Origin: Pseudomonadaceae bacterium UBA836
GTDB lineage: Bacteria; Pseudomonadota; Gammaproteobacteria; Pseudomonadales; Pseudomonadaceae
NCBI GenBank assembly: GCA_002296055.1
Contig: DBHE01000096.1
Location: 1 to 26,557, forward strand
DNA length: 26,557 nucleotides
Reading direction: 5' to 3'
This document shows positions 1 to 8,450 of the stretch, in pieces. Each line of letters opens with the position of its first letter. Position 1 is the stretch's first letter. The translations under genes and the position numbers were made by a program. Below the pieces are notes generated by a model that saw only the letters and a list, made by a program, of their open reading frames with translations, was not told the origin of the DNA and did no database searches.

Positions 1-1743
<1,743 letters not shown>

Positions 1744-1750
1744 GTCTGAG

Positions 1751-2572
1751 CTAGTCCCACTCCGGCGCAAAGTCGGGGTTGGCGATACGCCCGCCGGCGT
1801 CCAGCCGCTCGATAAAGTTGAGGTCATCGGCGCTCAGTCGCACGCGGTCGGCTGCCAGGTTGCTCTCCAGATGCAGACGCTTGGTGGATGAGGGGATCAC
1901 CGCGATGCCCTGCTGCATCAGCCAGGCCATGGCGACCTGCGGCGGCGTAGCGCCGTGCTCTTCGGCGATGCGGTCCAGGGTCTCATCCTGCATGACCTTG
2001 CCGACCGCCAGCGGCATGTAGGCGGTCAGGTGCAGGCCCTCTTCACGGGCAAATTCCACCAGTTTGCGGTTCTGCAGGAAGGGGTGAATCTCCACCTGAT
2101 TGGTCGCGATATTGTCCGGCCCGACCAGTTCAAAGGCCTCGTTGAGCAAGTCGATGGTGAAGTTGGACACCCCGGTCAGTCGCGTCAGGCCCTGCTCGCG
2201 CGCGTCCATCAGTTGCCCCAGATACACCTGCATCGGCACGTTGCCACCGGGCGAAGGCCAGTGGATCAGGGTCAGGTCTACTTGCTCCAGCTGCAGCTTG
2301 TCCAGACTCTCGCGCAGACTGGGGATCAGCTTGCCCTCGGCAAAGTGATCGGTCCAGATCTTGGTGGTGACAAACAGCTCCTCGCGCGGCACCCCGCTGT
2401 CGGCGATGGCGCGGCCCACATCCTGCTCGTTGCCGTAGATCTGCGCGGTATCGATATGGCGATAACCGAGCTTGAGAGCCGTGCGCACCGCGTTGTAGGC
2501 GTCTTCACCCTTGAGACGGAAGGTGCCCAGGCCCATCGCGGGGATTGGCGTGTCGTCGTTTGTCGTGTGCAT
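1751..2572 (-). CDS. dkgB: Aldo/keto reductase, 2,5-diketo-D-gluconate reductase B type
   Basis: Monomeric (alpha/beta)8 NADPH-dependent carbonyl reductase, 273 aa, the usual size. The AKR tetrad is visible: Asp41 and Tyr46 in DTAQIYGNE, Lys71 in TTKIW and His104 in LIHWP. The C-terminal IPSSTK segment is the NADPH phosphate contact. Family members reduce 2,5-diketogluconate, methylglyoxal and small beta-keto esters, so the physiological substrate is open; closeness to DkgB is judged by eye. The ATG start is supported by GGAG six bases upstream on the minus strand. It is divergent from the TetR gene across a 153-bp spacer with palindromes, so the TetR protein may control it. Confidence 0.85.
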   Translation of the reverse strand: MHTTNDDTPIPAMGLGTFRLKGEDAYNAVRTALKLGYRHIDTAQIYGNEQDVGRAIADSGVPREELFVTTKIWTDHFAEGKLIPSLRESLDKLQLEQVDLTLIHWPSPGGNVPMQVYLGQLMDAREQGLTRLTGVSNFTIDLLNEAFELVGPDNIATNQVEIHPFLQNRKLVEFAREEGLHLTAYMPLAVGKVMQDETLDRIAEEHGATPPQVAMAWLMQQGIAVIPSSTKRLHLESNLAADRVRLSADDLNFIERLDAGGRIANPDFAPEWD

Positions 2573-2634
2573 GCGAGTCTCCGGTTGCGCGTTGAAGGGA
2601 TAGTGGTGTGACCGCGGCTGGCGTGGTCATGTTC

Positions 2635-2650
2635 CCCGCGGCAGCGCGGG
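2635..2650. other. Perfect 6-bp stem-loop in divergent spacer
   Basis: CCCGCG, a 4-base loop, then CGCGGG. It lies between the divergent aldo/keto reductase and TetR genes. It has no T-run on either side, so it is not an obvious intrinsic terminator. It could be a leader hairpin of the reductase mRNA or an operator; the function is unknown. Confidence 0.3.
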
Positions 2651-2690
2651 CACCTCCTTATCAGTGCTTTACCTGGGTTGGAGTAATGAT

Positions 2691-2707
2691 CTAGAGTGTT
2701 GCTCTAG
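2691..2707. promoter_or_regulatory. Candidate operator palindrome upstream of TetR gene
   Basis: CTAGAG, a 5-base spacer, then CTCTAG: perfect 6-bp arms ending 18 bases before the ATG of the TetR gene. TetR proteins usually bind palindromes of about this size in their own promoter region, so autoregulation and control of the divergent reductase are plausible. No convincing -35/-10 pair was found here, and the role is inferred from position and symmetry only. Confidence 0.4.
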
Positions 2708-2725
2708 TTGGTAAAAGGAAGACAC

Positions 2726-3322
2726 ATGAGCGCGCGTGATCAGTTGTTGGTGGCGGGTCTCGAGATCATCGTCGAGCGGGGCTATGAGCAGGCCACCGTG
2801 GCCGCGATTCGCCAGCAGGCGGAGGTATCGAACGGTAGTTTCTTTCACTGTTTTGCGTCCAAGGAAGCGCTAGCCGGTGAGCTGTATCTGAACGCCATTG
2901 CCAATTACCACGCTGCGCTGTTGCAGGCGCTGGGCGGGGCAGATTCGGCGCGGGCCGGTATAGCGGCGCTGATCAGCGCGCATCTGGACTGGGTAGTGAA
3001 TGAGCGGCTACAAGCGTCTTTTCTGTTCAACCAGTTGCGTGGCGAGTGGCTTGAGGCTATTCGCGATCGGCAGGCCCAGGAAAATGCCGCGCTGGCTGAT
3101 GCCCTGGCCGCCTGGCAAGCGCGGCATAGCGGCGCGGGCACACTGCTAGCGCTGCCGGCGCCAGTGTTGTTCAGCCAGTTGATCGGGCCGGCGCAAATAT
3201 TCTGTCGTGGTTGGCTGTCCGGGCGTACTGCCCAGCCGCCGCATACCTATGCAGCGGAGCTGATTGCCTGCGCGTGTCGGGCCCTGCTGCCGTCTATCGA
3301 GGAGAACACTGATGATCATTGA
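2726..3322 (+). CDS. TetR/AcrR family transcriptional regulator
   Basis: Ligand-responsive DNA-binding repressor of 198 aa. The N-terminal helix-turn-helix lies at about residues 24-43 (TVAAIRQQAEVSNGSFFHCF), followed by the conserved SKEAL segment. The C-terminal ligand domain is not recognisable. I chose the ATG at 2726 because AAAGGAAG sits five bases upstream; a TTG at 2708 in the same frame falls directly after the operator palindrome and has no ribosome site. The 3' end overlaps the amidohydrolase start by 11 bases, so the two are co-translated and the regulator probably responds to a compound handled by that enzyme. The inducer is unknown. Confidence 0.85.
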   Translation: MSARDQLLVAGLEIIVERGYEQATVAAIRQQAEVSNGSFFHCFASKEALAGELYLNAIANYHAALLQALGGADSARAGIAALISAHLDWVVNERLQASFLFNQLRGEWLEAIRDRQAQENAALADALAAWQARHSGAGTLLALPAPVLFSQLIGPAQIFCRGWLSGRTAQPPHTYAAELIACACRALLPSIEENTDDH

Positions 3323-4118
3323 TGCCTGGGCGCAACACCCCACCCTGCGTCACTCGCAGGACCCGATGTTCGAGTCCCTGCGCCGCTGGACCCGCCGGAG
3401 CATCCCCGAGGAGGCGATCCCCTTGTCTGCCACCCTGGATGCAATGCAGGCCGGACAGGTTGACCAGGCCCTGATCAGCGCTTGGTACGCGCCGCGTAAC
3501 GTGATGATTTCCAACGATGAGGTAGCCGAGTTTGTAGCCCAGGCGCCAGAGCGGTTGATTGGCGTTGGTTCGGTGGATATCAGCCGGCCGATGGAGGCGG
3601 TGCGCGAGGTGCGCCGCTGCGTGCAGGAGTTGGGCTTCAAGGCGATCCGCGTGTTGCCCTGGTTGTGGGAGGTGCCGCCGACGGACCGTCGCTTCTATCC
3701 GGTCTATGTGGCCTGCTGTGAACTGGGCATTCCGTTCTGCACGCAGATCGGTCATACGGGGCCATTGATGCCATCGGAGGTTGGCCGGCCGATCTATCTG
3801 GATCAGGTAGCGCTCGATTTTCCGGAGCTGAAAATTGTTGCCGGCCACATTGGTTATCCCTGGACCGATGAAGCTATCGCGGTGGCCACCAAGCATGAAA
3901 ACCTGTTTATCGACACCTCTGCCTACACGGTGCGGCGCTACCCGCCGCAGCTGATCGAGTTCATGCGCGGGCACGGCCGCAGCAAGGTGCTGTTTGGCAC
4001 CAACTACCCGATGATCCCGCCTGCCAAGGCGCTGGAAGGCCTTGAGAACTTAGGGCTGGACGACCAGGCGCAGGGGCTGTTTTTGGCGGGCAATGCCCAG
4101 CGGGTATTCGGACTCTGA
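3312..4118 (+). CDS. Amidohydrolase-2 family protein (ACMSD-like TIM barrel)
   Basis: 268-aa protein of the amidohydrolase-2 family, which holds aminocarboxymuconate-semialdehyde decarboxylase and related (de)carboxylases and hydrolases. Family signs are the N-terminal IDAWAQH segment, QIGHTGP, AGHIGYPW with His179, and LFGTNYP near the end. Two typical metal-ligand positions look changed: the N-terminal HxH is read as WAQH, and the catalytic Asp of the usual GSDYP motif is Asn231. The metal content or reaction may therefore differ from the family norm, though this may be normal for its subfamily. I chose the ATG at 3312, inside the end of the TetR gene, because GGAG lies just upstream; an earlier in-frame start at 3264 lies deep in the TetR coding sequence. 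The substrate is unknown. Confidence 0.8.
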   Translation: MIIDAWAQHPTLRHSQDPMFESLRRWTRRSIPEEAIPLSATLDAMQAGQVDQALISAWYAPRNVMISNDEVAEFVAQAPERLIGVGSVDISRPMEAVREVRRCVQELGFKAIRVLPWLWEVPPTDRRFYPVYVACCELGIPFCTQIGHTGPLMPSEVGRPIYLDQVALDFPELKIVAGHIGYPWTDEAIAVATKHENLFIDTSAYTVRRYPPQLIEFMRGHGRSKVLFGTNYPMIPPAKALEGLENLGLDDQAQGLFLAGNAQRVFGL

Positions 4119-4140
4119 ACCGGCACGGCAGGCACGCGCC

Positions 4141-4170
4141 TTGGTTTTGCGCCCTGTGGCGGTCTAGTAT
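4141..4170 (+). promoter_or_regulatory. Weak sigma-70-like promoter candidate
   Basis: TTGGTT, 18 bases, TAGTAT, in the 85-bp spacer ahead of the nitronate monooxygenase gene; three and four of six consensus positions match. It would start transcription about 25 bases before the ATG at 4204. The rest of the spacer holds only the ribosome site GGGAGA. The gene could equally be read through from the TetR-amidohydrolase pair. Confidence 0.25.
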
Positions 4171-4203
4171 CCCTGCACAGCCAATACGCATGGGAGACGT
4201 TGG

Positions 4204-5250
4204 ATGACATTGACCGATCTGCTGGGCAGCACCTTGCCCTTGATTCAGGCACCCATGGCCGGTGTGCAAAATAGCGCGCTGGCGTTGGCGGTATGCCGCG
4301 CTGGCGGACTGGGTTCGCTGCCCTGCGCGATGCTCGGCGCCGAGGCGTTAGAGGCTGAGCTGCAGACGCTTCAGCGTGAGGCCGCCGGCCCCTGGAACCT
4401 GAACTTTTTTGCCCACCAGACACCGCCGGCGGACGCGCAGCGCGAGCAGCAGTGGCGTAGCGCGCTGGCGCCCTACTATGCCGAGCTGGGGCTGGATATC
4501 GAGGCGATCAAGCCGGGGGCGGGGCGTCGGCCGTTCGACGCCGACACGCTGGAGTTGATCAGCGCCTACCGCCCGCCCGTGGTGAGCTTTCACTTTGGCT
4601 TGCCGGGCGCGGCGATGATCGAGCGCATTAAGGGCTGGGGCGGTAAGGTGCTGTCCAGCGCCACGACCGTTGCCGAAGGGCGCTGGCTGCAGGCCCACGG
4701 CGCAGACGCGGTGATCGCTCAGGGGTTGGAAGCCGGTGGGCATCGGGGGCACTTTCTGTCGACCGATCTGAGCCTGCAGATGGGCACCTTTGCGCTGCTG
4801 CCGCAGCTGGTCAGAGCCCTGGATATCCCCGTCATTGCCGCTGGTGGCATCGCCGACGCCGATGGCGTGCGGGCCGCTATGCAACTTGGCGCTGCTGGCG
4901 TGCAAATCGGCACCGCCTACCTGCTTTGCGCCGAGGCGACCACCACGGCGCTGCACCGTGCTGCGCTGCAAAGCGAGGCGGCGCAGCACACGGCGTTGAC
5001 TAACCTGTTCTCCGGCGGCGCGGCGCGCGGCATCGTCAATCGGGTGATGCGTGAGCTGGGGCCGCTTAGCGCCTTGCCGCCACCCTTTCCGCTGGCCGGT
5101 ACGGCCATCACGCCCTTGCGTGGGGCGGCAGAGCAGCTTGGTAGCAGCGCCTTTTCTCCCCTGTGGGCCGGGCAGAACGTCAGTGGCTGCGAGGCGACTG
5201 GTGCCGAGCAGCTGACCCGCAAGCTGGCGTCCGCCTGCTCAGGCCGGTAG
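4204..5250 (+). CDS. Nitronate monooxygenase, class I (2-nitropropane dioxygenase family)
   Basis: FMN-dependent TIM-barrel enzyme that oxidises alkyl nitronates such as propionate-3-nitronate to carbonyl compounds and nitrite, a detoxification reaction. The 348-aa length fits the family. Visible motifs are the N-terminal PLIQAPMAGVQ, the catalytic histidine region GLEAGGHRGHF with His180, the FMN phosphate loop AAGGIADADGVRAAMQLGA, and GVQIGTAYL near it. The start has GGGAGA seven bases upstream. It follows the amidohydrolase by 85 bp on the same strand and overlaps the tail of the convergent REC-HDOD gene by 12 bases. Some family members are enoyl reductases (FabK), but the AGGHRG histidine favours a nitronate monooxygenase. 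Confidence 0.85.
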   Translation: MTLTDLLGSTLPLIQAPMAGVQNSALALAVCRAGGLGSLPCAMLGAEALEAELQTLQREAAGPWNLNFFAHQTPPADAQREQQWRSALAPYYAELGLDIEAIKPGAGRRPFDADTLELISAYRPPVVSFHFGLPGAAMIERIKGWGGKVLSSATTVAEGRWLQAHGADAVIAQGLEAGGHRGHFLSTDLSLQMGTFALLPQLVRALDIPVIAAGGIADADGVRAAMQLGAAGVQIGTAYLLCAEATTTALHRAALQSEAAQHTALTNLFSGGAARGIVNRVMRELGPLSALPPPFPLAGTAITPLRGAAEQLGSSAFSPLWAGQNVSGCEATGAEQLTRKLASACSGR

Positions 5251-6363
5251 ACCGATCAGGCGGCGCAGCTGGCGCAGTTGGTCCGGATCTGCGGGTGTAA
5301 ACCCGGTTTCCAGGGCGGCAATGCGCAGCAGGATGCGGTCTTTGCGCAGGCCGGTACGGGGCAGCTGGAATAGTGAGCCGGTGAGTTCGCGCAGCAAAAA
5401 GGGCAGCTGTTGCTGGGTTTTGATGCAGTTGCCAAAGGCTGCCGCGTGTTGATTGATCAGGGTATCCAGGCTGCTCTCATCAATCTGCTGACCGTAGTTG
5501 AGAAAGTGCTGAACCGCGCTGATCACCGCTAGCTCGCCCAGCCGGCTGCAGCTGATGGCCGCCCGCAGCGGGCCGACAGGAATGGCCTGCTCGGCGCTGT
5601 GGCGTCCGAGTGCGTCGCTCAGGGCTTGCTGCTGGCTGGCAAACTCGGTGACCCGCTGTTGCAGCAGCGGGTGCTCCAGTGCAATCCGTGCTTGCGCCAG
5701 GCGCGCTACCAGTTCACGGCAATCGGCCGGCCCCAGGCGCTCCCAGACGGCCTGCAGGCTGAGACAGGTCGCGCGTCCGCGCTCCAGCTGACGGTTGGCG
5801 CGGTTCAGGGCAATCAAGGTGAGCATCGGCTCGGCCTCAGCCAGGGCGTTGAAGCGCTCGAAGTTGAGCTCTTTGGCACTGCTGGCGGCCAACTGTTGCT
5901 GGGCGGGCGAACTCCAGGCCAGTCGCAGCGGCTGCTCCAGACGGGCACGCAGAAAGCTGGGCAGGTCGCCGAGGTTGGCGCTGGCACTGACGTTGGCCGG
6001 GTCGCATTGCAGCAGCTGCGCCAGACGGCCGCGCAGGGCGTCGACCTTAAAGGGCTTGGCAAAGAAATCGGTAATGCCGGCGGCGCGTGCGTCGAGCACC
6101 AGCTGGCGGCTGATATCGGTGGTTGTCAGCAGGCGCAGGCTGTTGGGAGCACGGCGCGCAGCGGTGCGCACTACCTCCAGGCCGTTGCCGTCGGGCAGGT
6201 TGAGATCAGCGATCAGTAGGTCAATGGTGTTGCCACGCAGATAGTTCTGCGCGGCCACCGCGCTGCTGAGGTGCTCAATCTGCAGGTTGGCGTCCAGGTC
6301 GGTGAGTATCAGGCGCAGCAGCTCGGCAATCCAGGGGTCATCCTCGACAATCAACGCGTTCAA
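5239..6363 (-). CDS. Response regulator with REC and HDOD domains
   Basis: 374-aa cytoplasmic response regulator, last gene of the signalling operon. The receiver occupies residues 1-120, with acidic pair Asp8/Asp9, phosphoacceptor Asp53 in LIADLNLP, a Thr in LLTTTD and Lys103 in FFAKPF, so it should be phosphorylatable. Residues about 165-350 resemble an HDOD domain (FNALAEAEPMLTLIALNRANR, then LQAVWERLG), a non-catalytic HD-GYP relative used as a protein-interaction output. Translation starts at TTG: the stop of the upstream GGDEF gene and this start share the bases TTGA, and GGAGA lies six bases before the TTG, so the two are coupled. It may act as a terminal acceptor of the phosphorelay; the output partner is unknown. 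Confidence 0.85.
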   Translation of the reverse strand: MNALIVEDDPWIAELLRLILTDLDANLQIEHLSSAVAAQNYLRGNTIDLLIADLNLPDGNGLEVVRTAARRAPNSLRLLTTTDISRQLVLDARAAGITDFFAKPFKVDALRGRLAQLLQCDPANVSASANLGDLPSFLRARLEQPLRLAWSSPAQQQLAASSAKELNFERFNALAEAEPMLTLIALNRANRQLERGRATCLSLQAVWERLGPADCRELVARLAQARIALEHPLLQQRVTEFASQQQALSDALGRHSAEQAIPVGPLRAAISCSRLGELAVISAVQHFLNYGQQIDESSLDTLINQHAAAFGNCIKTQQQLPFLLRELTGSLFQLPRTGLRKDRILLRIAALETGFTPADPDQLRQLRRLIGLPA

Positions 6364-7463
6364 CTAGCGTCTCCGGCATCTCCGGCATCTCCGGCATCTC
6401 CGGCATCGAGGCAAAGGCGATTGCGGCCGCTCTGTTTGGCGCGGTAGAGCGCGCGGTCGGCGCGCTCCAGCAGTTCCTCGTCGGCCCAGCTATCGGCCTC
6501 GCAGGCGCTGATGCCGGCGCTGAAGCTGCAATTGAACTGATGCCCGTCGGCAGAAAACTGCAGGGCATTAAAGGCTTCGCGGATGTTTTCCAGCAGCTGA
6601 TAGGCGTCTTCGCTGCTGCAGCCGGGCAGCACAGCGACAAATTCCTCGCCACCGTAGCGGCCCAGGCGGTCAATCTTGCGCAGACGCTGGCGCAGCATGT
6701 TGGAGAGTGCGCGGATGACGTTGTCGCCACAGGCGTGCCCGTAGTTGTCGTTAACGCCCTTGAAGTGGTCAATATCAATCATCGCAACGCTGACCGGCGC
6801 CTTGCAGCGTCGCGCCCGCTCGACCTCGACTTCAAGTTGTTCCTTGATATCGGCGTGCTTGAGCAGGCCGGTCAGGCTGTCGCGGGCCAGCGCGTCGCTG
6901 ACCATGCGGGCGCGCTGGGCGCGCGCGTAGACGGTGGTCAGCAGCGCGCTGTCGCTGATCGGTTTGGTGATGAAGTCGTCACCGGCCTTGAGCAGTGCGG
7001 ACATTTGCCGATCGGCGTTGGTTTCGGCCGAGAGATAGACAATCGGGACCCGCAGCCAGTCATCGTCCAGCCGAATCACCTGAGCCAGCTCGGGGCCGCT
7101 GTACTCGGGCATGTTGAGGTCCATCAGCACCACTTCGGGAATGAAGCTGTGCATTTTTTCCAGCAGGTTGTTGGGGTCGGCGACGCTGTCCACCAGCATG
7201 CCGGCGTTGCTCAGCACCAGCTGATAGCGGGCGGTCAGTTCGGCGTCGTCATCGACAATAAGCACGCGGAAGGGGCCGCCCTGCAGGTTGTTGAAACCAC
7301 GTTCCAGCCGGCGCTCCAGCAGGGGCAGGTCTACCGGCTTGGTGAAAAAGCCAATGGCACCGGCGCGTACTGCCTGCAGGCGGCTGGCAAAGGTGTCCTG
7401 CGAGCTGATGATCAGCAGCGGTGGCAACTGGCCGGGTGGCTGTTGAAACACGGGTTCTTGCAT
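6360..7463 (-). CDS. REC-GGDEF diguanylate cyclase portion, downstream of in-frame stop
   Basis: Largest open part after the TAG, 367 aa from the ATG at 7463. It holds the end of a first receiver (FFTKP), a complete second receiver (VDDD acidic triad, phosphoacceptor in VVLMDLNMP, Lys in FITKP) and a full GGDEF domain. The active-site loop is GGEEF and is preceded at the canonical five-residue distance by the RKID inhibitory site, so the cyclase itself looks competent to make c-di-GMP from two GTP and to be product-inhibited. The ATG at 7463 has no recognisable ribosome site and falls inside the first receiver, after its phosphoacceptor Asp. This is therefore better seen as the 3' part of an interrupted gene than as a designed start. 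The protein ends in four Asp-Ala-Gly units. Confidence 0.7.
   Translation of the reverse strand: MQEPVFQQPPGQLPPLLIISSQDTFASRLQAVRAGAIGFFTKPVDLPLLERRLERGFNNLQGGPFRVLIVDDDAELTARYQLVLSNAGMLVDSVADPNNLLEKMHSFIPEVVLMDLNMPEYSGPELAQVIRLDDDWLRVPIVYLSAETNADRQMSALLKAGDDFITKPISDSALLTTVYARAQRARMVSDALARDSLTGLLKHADIKEQLEVEVERARRCKAPVSVAMIDIDHFKGVNDNYGHACGDNVIRALSNMLRQRLRKIDRLGRYGGEEFVAVLPGCSSEDAYQLLENIREAFNALQFSADGHQFNCSFSAGISACEADSWADEELLERADRALYRAKQSGRNRLCLDAGDAGDAGDAGDAS
6371..6406. repeat. Four tandem copies of a 9-bp unit at a gene junction
   Basis: Four perfect contiguous copies of CTCCGGCAT on the plus strand. Read on the minus (coding) strand the unit is ATGCCGGAG and encodes the repeated Asp-Ala-Gly tail of the GGDEF protein. 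Each unit ends in the Shine-Dalgarno-like GGAG, and the copy nearest the next gene supplies the ribosome site for the TTG start at 6363. Being a multiple of three, copy-number change would keep the frame but alter the tail and the number of nearby ribosome-binding motifs. Confidence 0.9.
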
Positions 7464-7553
7464 CAGGCGGCTGCCGGGTGGGCTGTTGTCGACGATCAGT
7501 GCATCCAGCGGTGCGGCGGTACGCAGCTCGTCGGCGGTGCTGAACAGGCTGAC

Positions 7554-7556
7554 CTA
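7554..7556 (-). other. In-frame TAG stop codon within REC1
   Basis: The plus-strand bases are CTA, giving TAG as codon 153 in the frame that starts at 8012. The codon before is TAC (Tyr), the one after GTC (Val). No other stop occurs in this frame until 6360. The next in-frame ATG is 93 bases downstream, at 7463, and lacks a ribosome site. Confidence 0.95.
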
Positions 7557-8012
7557 GTAGCCAAAGCTGTCCAGTGTCTGCCCCATTTGGCTGCCCAGAG
7601 CGCGGTCCGCGATCAACAGGCCGATATGTCGGTTTTCGCTGTCCAGATTGCTGAGCGCGTCCAGCGGCTGCGGTGATGTACTCTCCGCGTCGCTGCGCTG
7701 CAGCAGGGTATGCAGTTGGCCGGTGGCGCTGGCCAGGCTGGCCAGCACGTCAGGCTTGGCGGCGCCGCTGTCCAGCTCGGCCTGGGCCTGCTCTTCCAGG
7801 GTGCGGCAACGGTCGCCCAGTGCCGCATAGCCAAAGGTACCGGCCGAGCCGGCCAGCTTGTGCAGGCGATCGCGCAGCTCGCGGAGTGTGTCCGGACCGT
7901 CGTTGAGGCGCTCGGACAACTGGGCCAGGGTGACAAGCTCCTCGTCCAGTCGTTGTCGGAAGCGAGCTTCCAGCGCGGCCAGCTGCGAGCCGAGCGGATT
8001 GGTTTCAGTCAT
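7554..8012 (-). CDS. Hpt-domain fragment upstream of the in-frame stop
   Basis: 152-aa product if translation stops at TAG 7554. Residues 1-110 are a histidine phosphotransfer domain with phospho-accepting His51 in HKLAGSAGTFGY, the classic Hpt signature. Residues 132-152 are only the first strand and helix of a receiver. The start has GGGAG seven bases upstream and overlaps the preceding receiver gene by 8 bases, so the two are co-translated. As a free Hpt it could still pass phosphate between the stand-alone receiver and other receivers such as REC-HDOD, but it would no longer be tethered to the diguanylate cyclase. Confidence 0.8.
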   Translation of the reverse strand: MTETNPLGSQLAALEARFRQRLDEELVTLAQLSERLNDGPDTLRELRDRLHKLAGSAGTFGYAALGDRCRTLEEQAQAELDSGAAKPDVLASLASATGQLHTLLQRSDAESTSPQPLDALSNLDSENRHIGLLIADRALGSQMGQTLDSFGY

Positions 8013-8391
8013 GCTGTTGCTCCCAGATCTGGCGAATTTGGTCGGGCAGGGTCATAGGGTCGAAGGGTTTTACGATGACCCCGGCGGCGCCGAGGGCGCG
8101 GTAGGCGTCAACCTCTTGAACCTGCGCCTTGGCGGTCATGAAAATAACGGGCACGCCGTCCATGCACGGCAGCTCGCGCAGCTTCTCCAGGGTTTGCGGG
8201 CCATCCATGCCAGGCATCATCACATCCAGTAGCACCAGCTGCGGAGCGAAGCTCTCGGCGCCAGCAACCCCTTCAGCGCCGGACGCACAACTGCGTACGT
8301 TGAAGCCACCAACGACTTCCAGCGCCACGCGGGCGACTTCCTGAATGGACGGGTCGTCTTCAATGTGCATGATGCGTTCTAGTCCGGTCAT
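8005..8391 (-). CDS. Stand-alone receiver (CheY-like response regulator)
   Basis: 128-aa protein that is only a receiver domain. All phosphorylation residues are present: Asp12/Asp13, phosphoacceptor Asp56 in LVLLDVMMPGMDG, Thr86 in FMTAK and Lys108 in VIVKPF. It lies between two kinases that have no receiver of their own and a gene encoding an Hpt, so it fits as the intermediate of a four-step relay, carrying phosphate from kinase histidine to Hpt His51. It follows the second kinase gene by 59 bases and overlaps the Hpt gene by 8 bases. The ribosome site is modest (AGG about seven bases upstream). A direct protein-binding role, as in chemotaxis CheY, is the alternative. Confidence 0.9.
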   Translation of the reverse strand: MTGLERIMHIEDDPSIQEVARVALEVVGGFNVRSCASGAEGVAGAESFAPQLVLLDVMMPGMDGPQTLEKLRELPCMDGVPVIFMTAKAQVQEVDAYRALGAAGVIVKPFDPMTLPDQIRQIWEQQHD

Positions 8392-8450
8392 CGTCTTGCC
8401 TGTCTGTTAGCTATTGATGGTTGTTTGCCGCGCTGGTTCACCCAGCCTCT

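Larger units (their letters stand above)
6360..8012 (-). pseudogene. Hpt-REC-REC-GGDEF gene interrupted by one in-frame amber codon
   Basis: From the ATG at 8012 to the TGA at 6360 the frame is continuous except for TAG at codon 153 (7554-7556). Ignoring it, the product would be a 550-residue protein: Hpt (His51), pseudo-receiver-like REC1 (about 132-240, Asp175, Lys225), REC2 (about 248-365, Asp298, Lys350) and GGDEF (about 374-540, I-site RKID 445-448, GGEEF 454-458). The TAG sits in the second strand of REC1, between GY and VSLF, where receivers often read GYQV, so CAG to TAG is the simplest history. All downstream motifs are intact, which points to a recent mutation, an assembly error or suppression rather than old decay. 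Confidence 0.75.

Noticed and set aside
1744..1750. Terminator between convergent aacS and the aldo/keto reductase
   Set aside because: The gap is seven bases and neither flank forms a hairpin with a T-tract.
2708..2725. TTG start for the TetR regulator
   Set aside because: It has no ribosome site, while the ATG at 2726 has AAAGGAAG at good spacing.
6540..7676. Plus-strand reading frame of 378 codons opposite the GGDEF gene
   Set aside because: It is antisense to clear REC and GGDEF motifs and shows no recognisable domain; long antisense frames are common in G+C-rich DNA.
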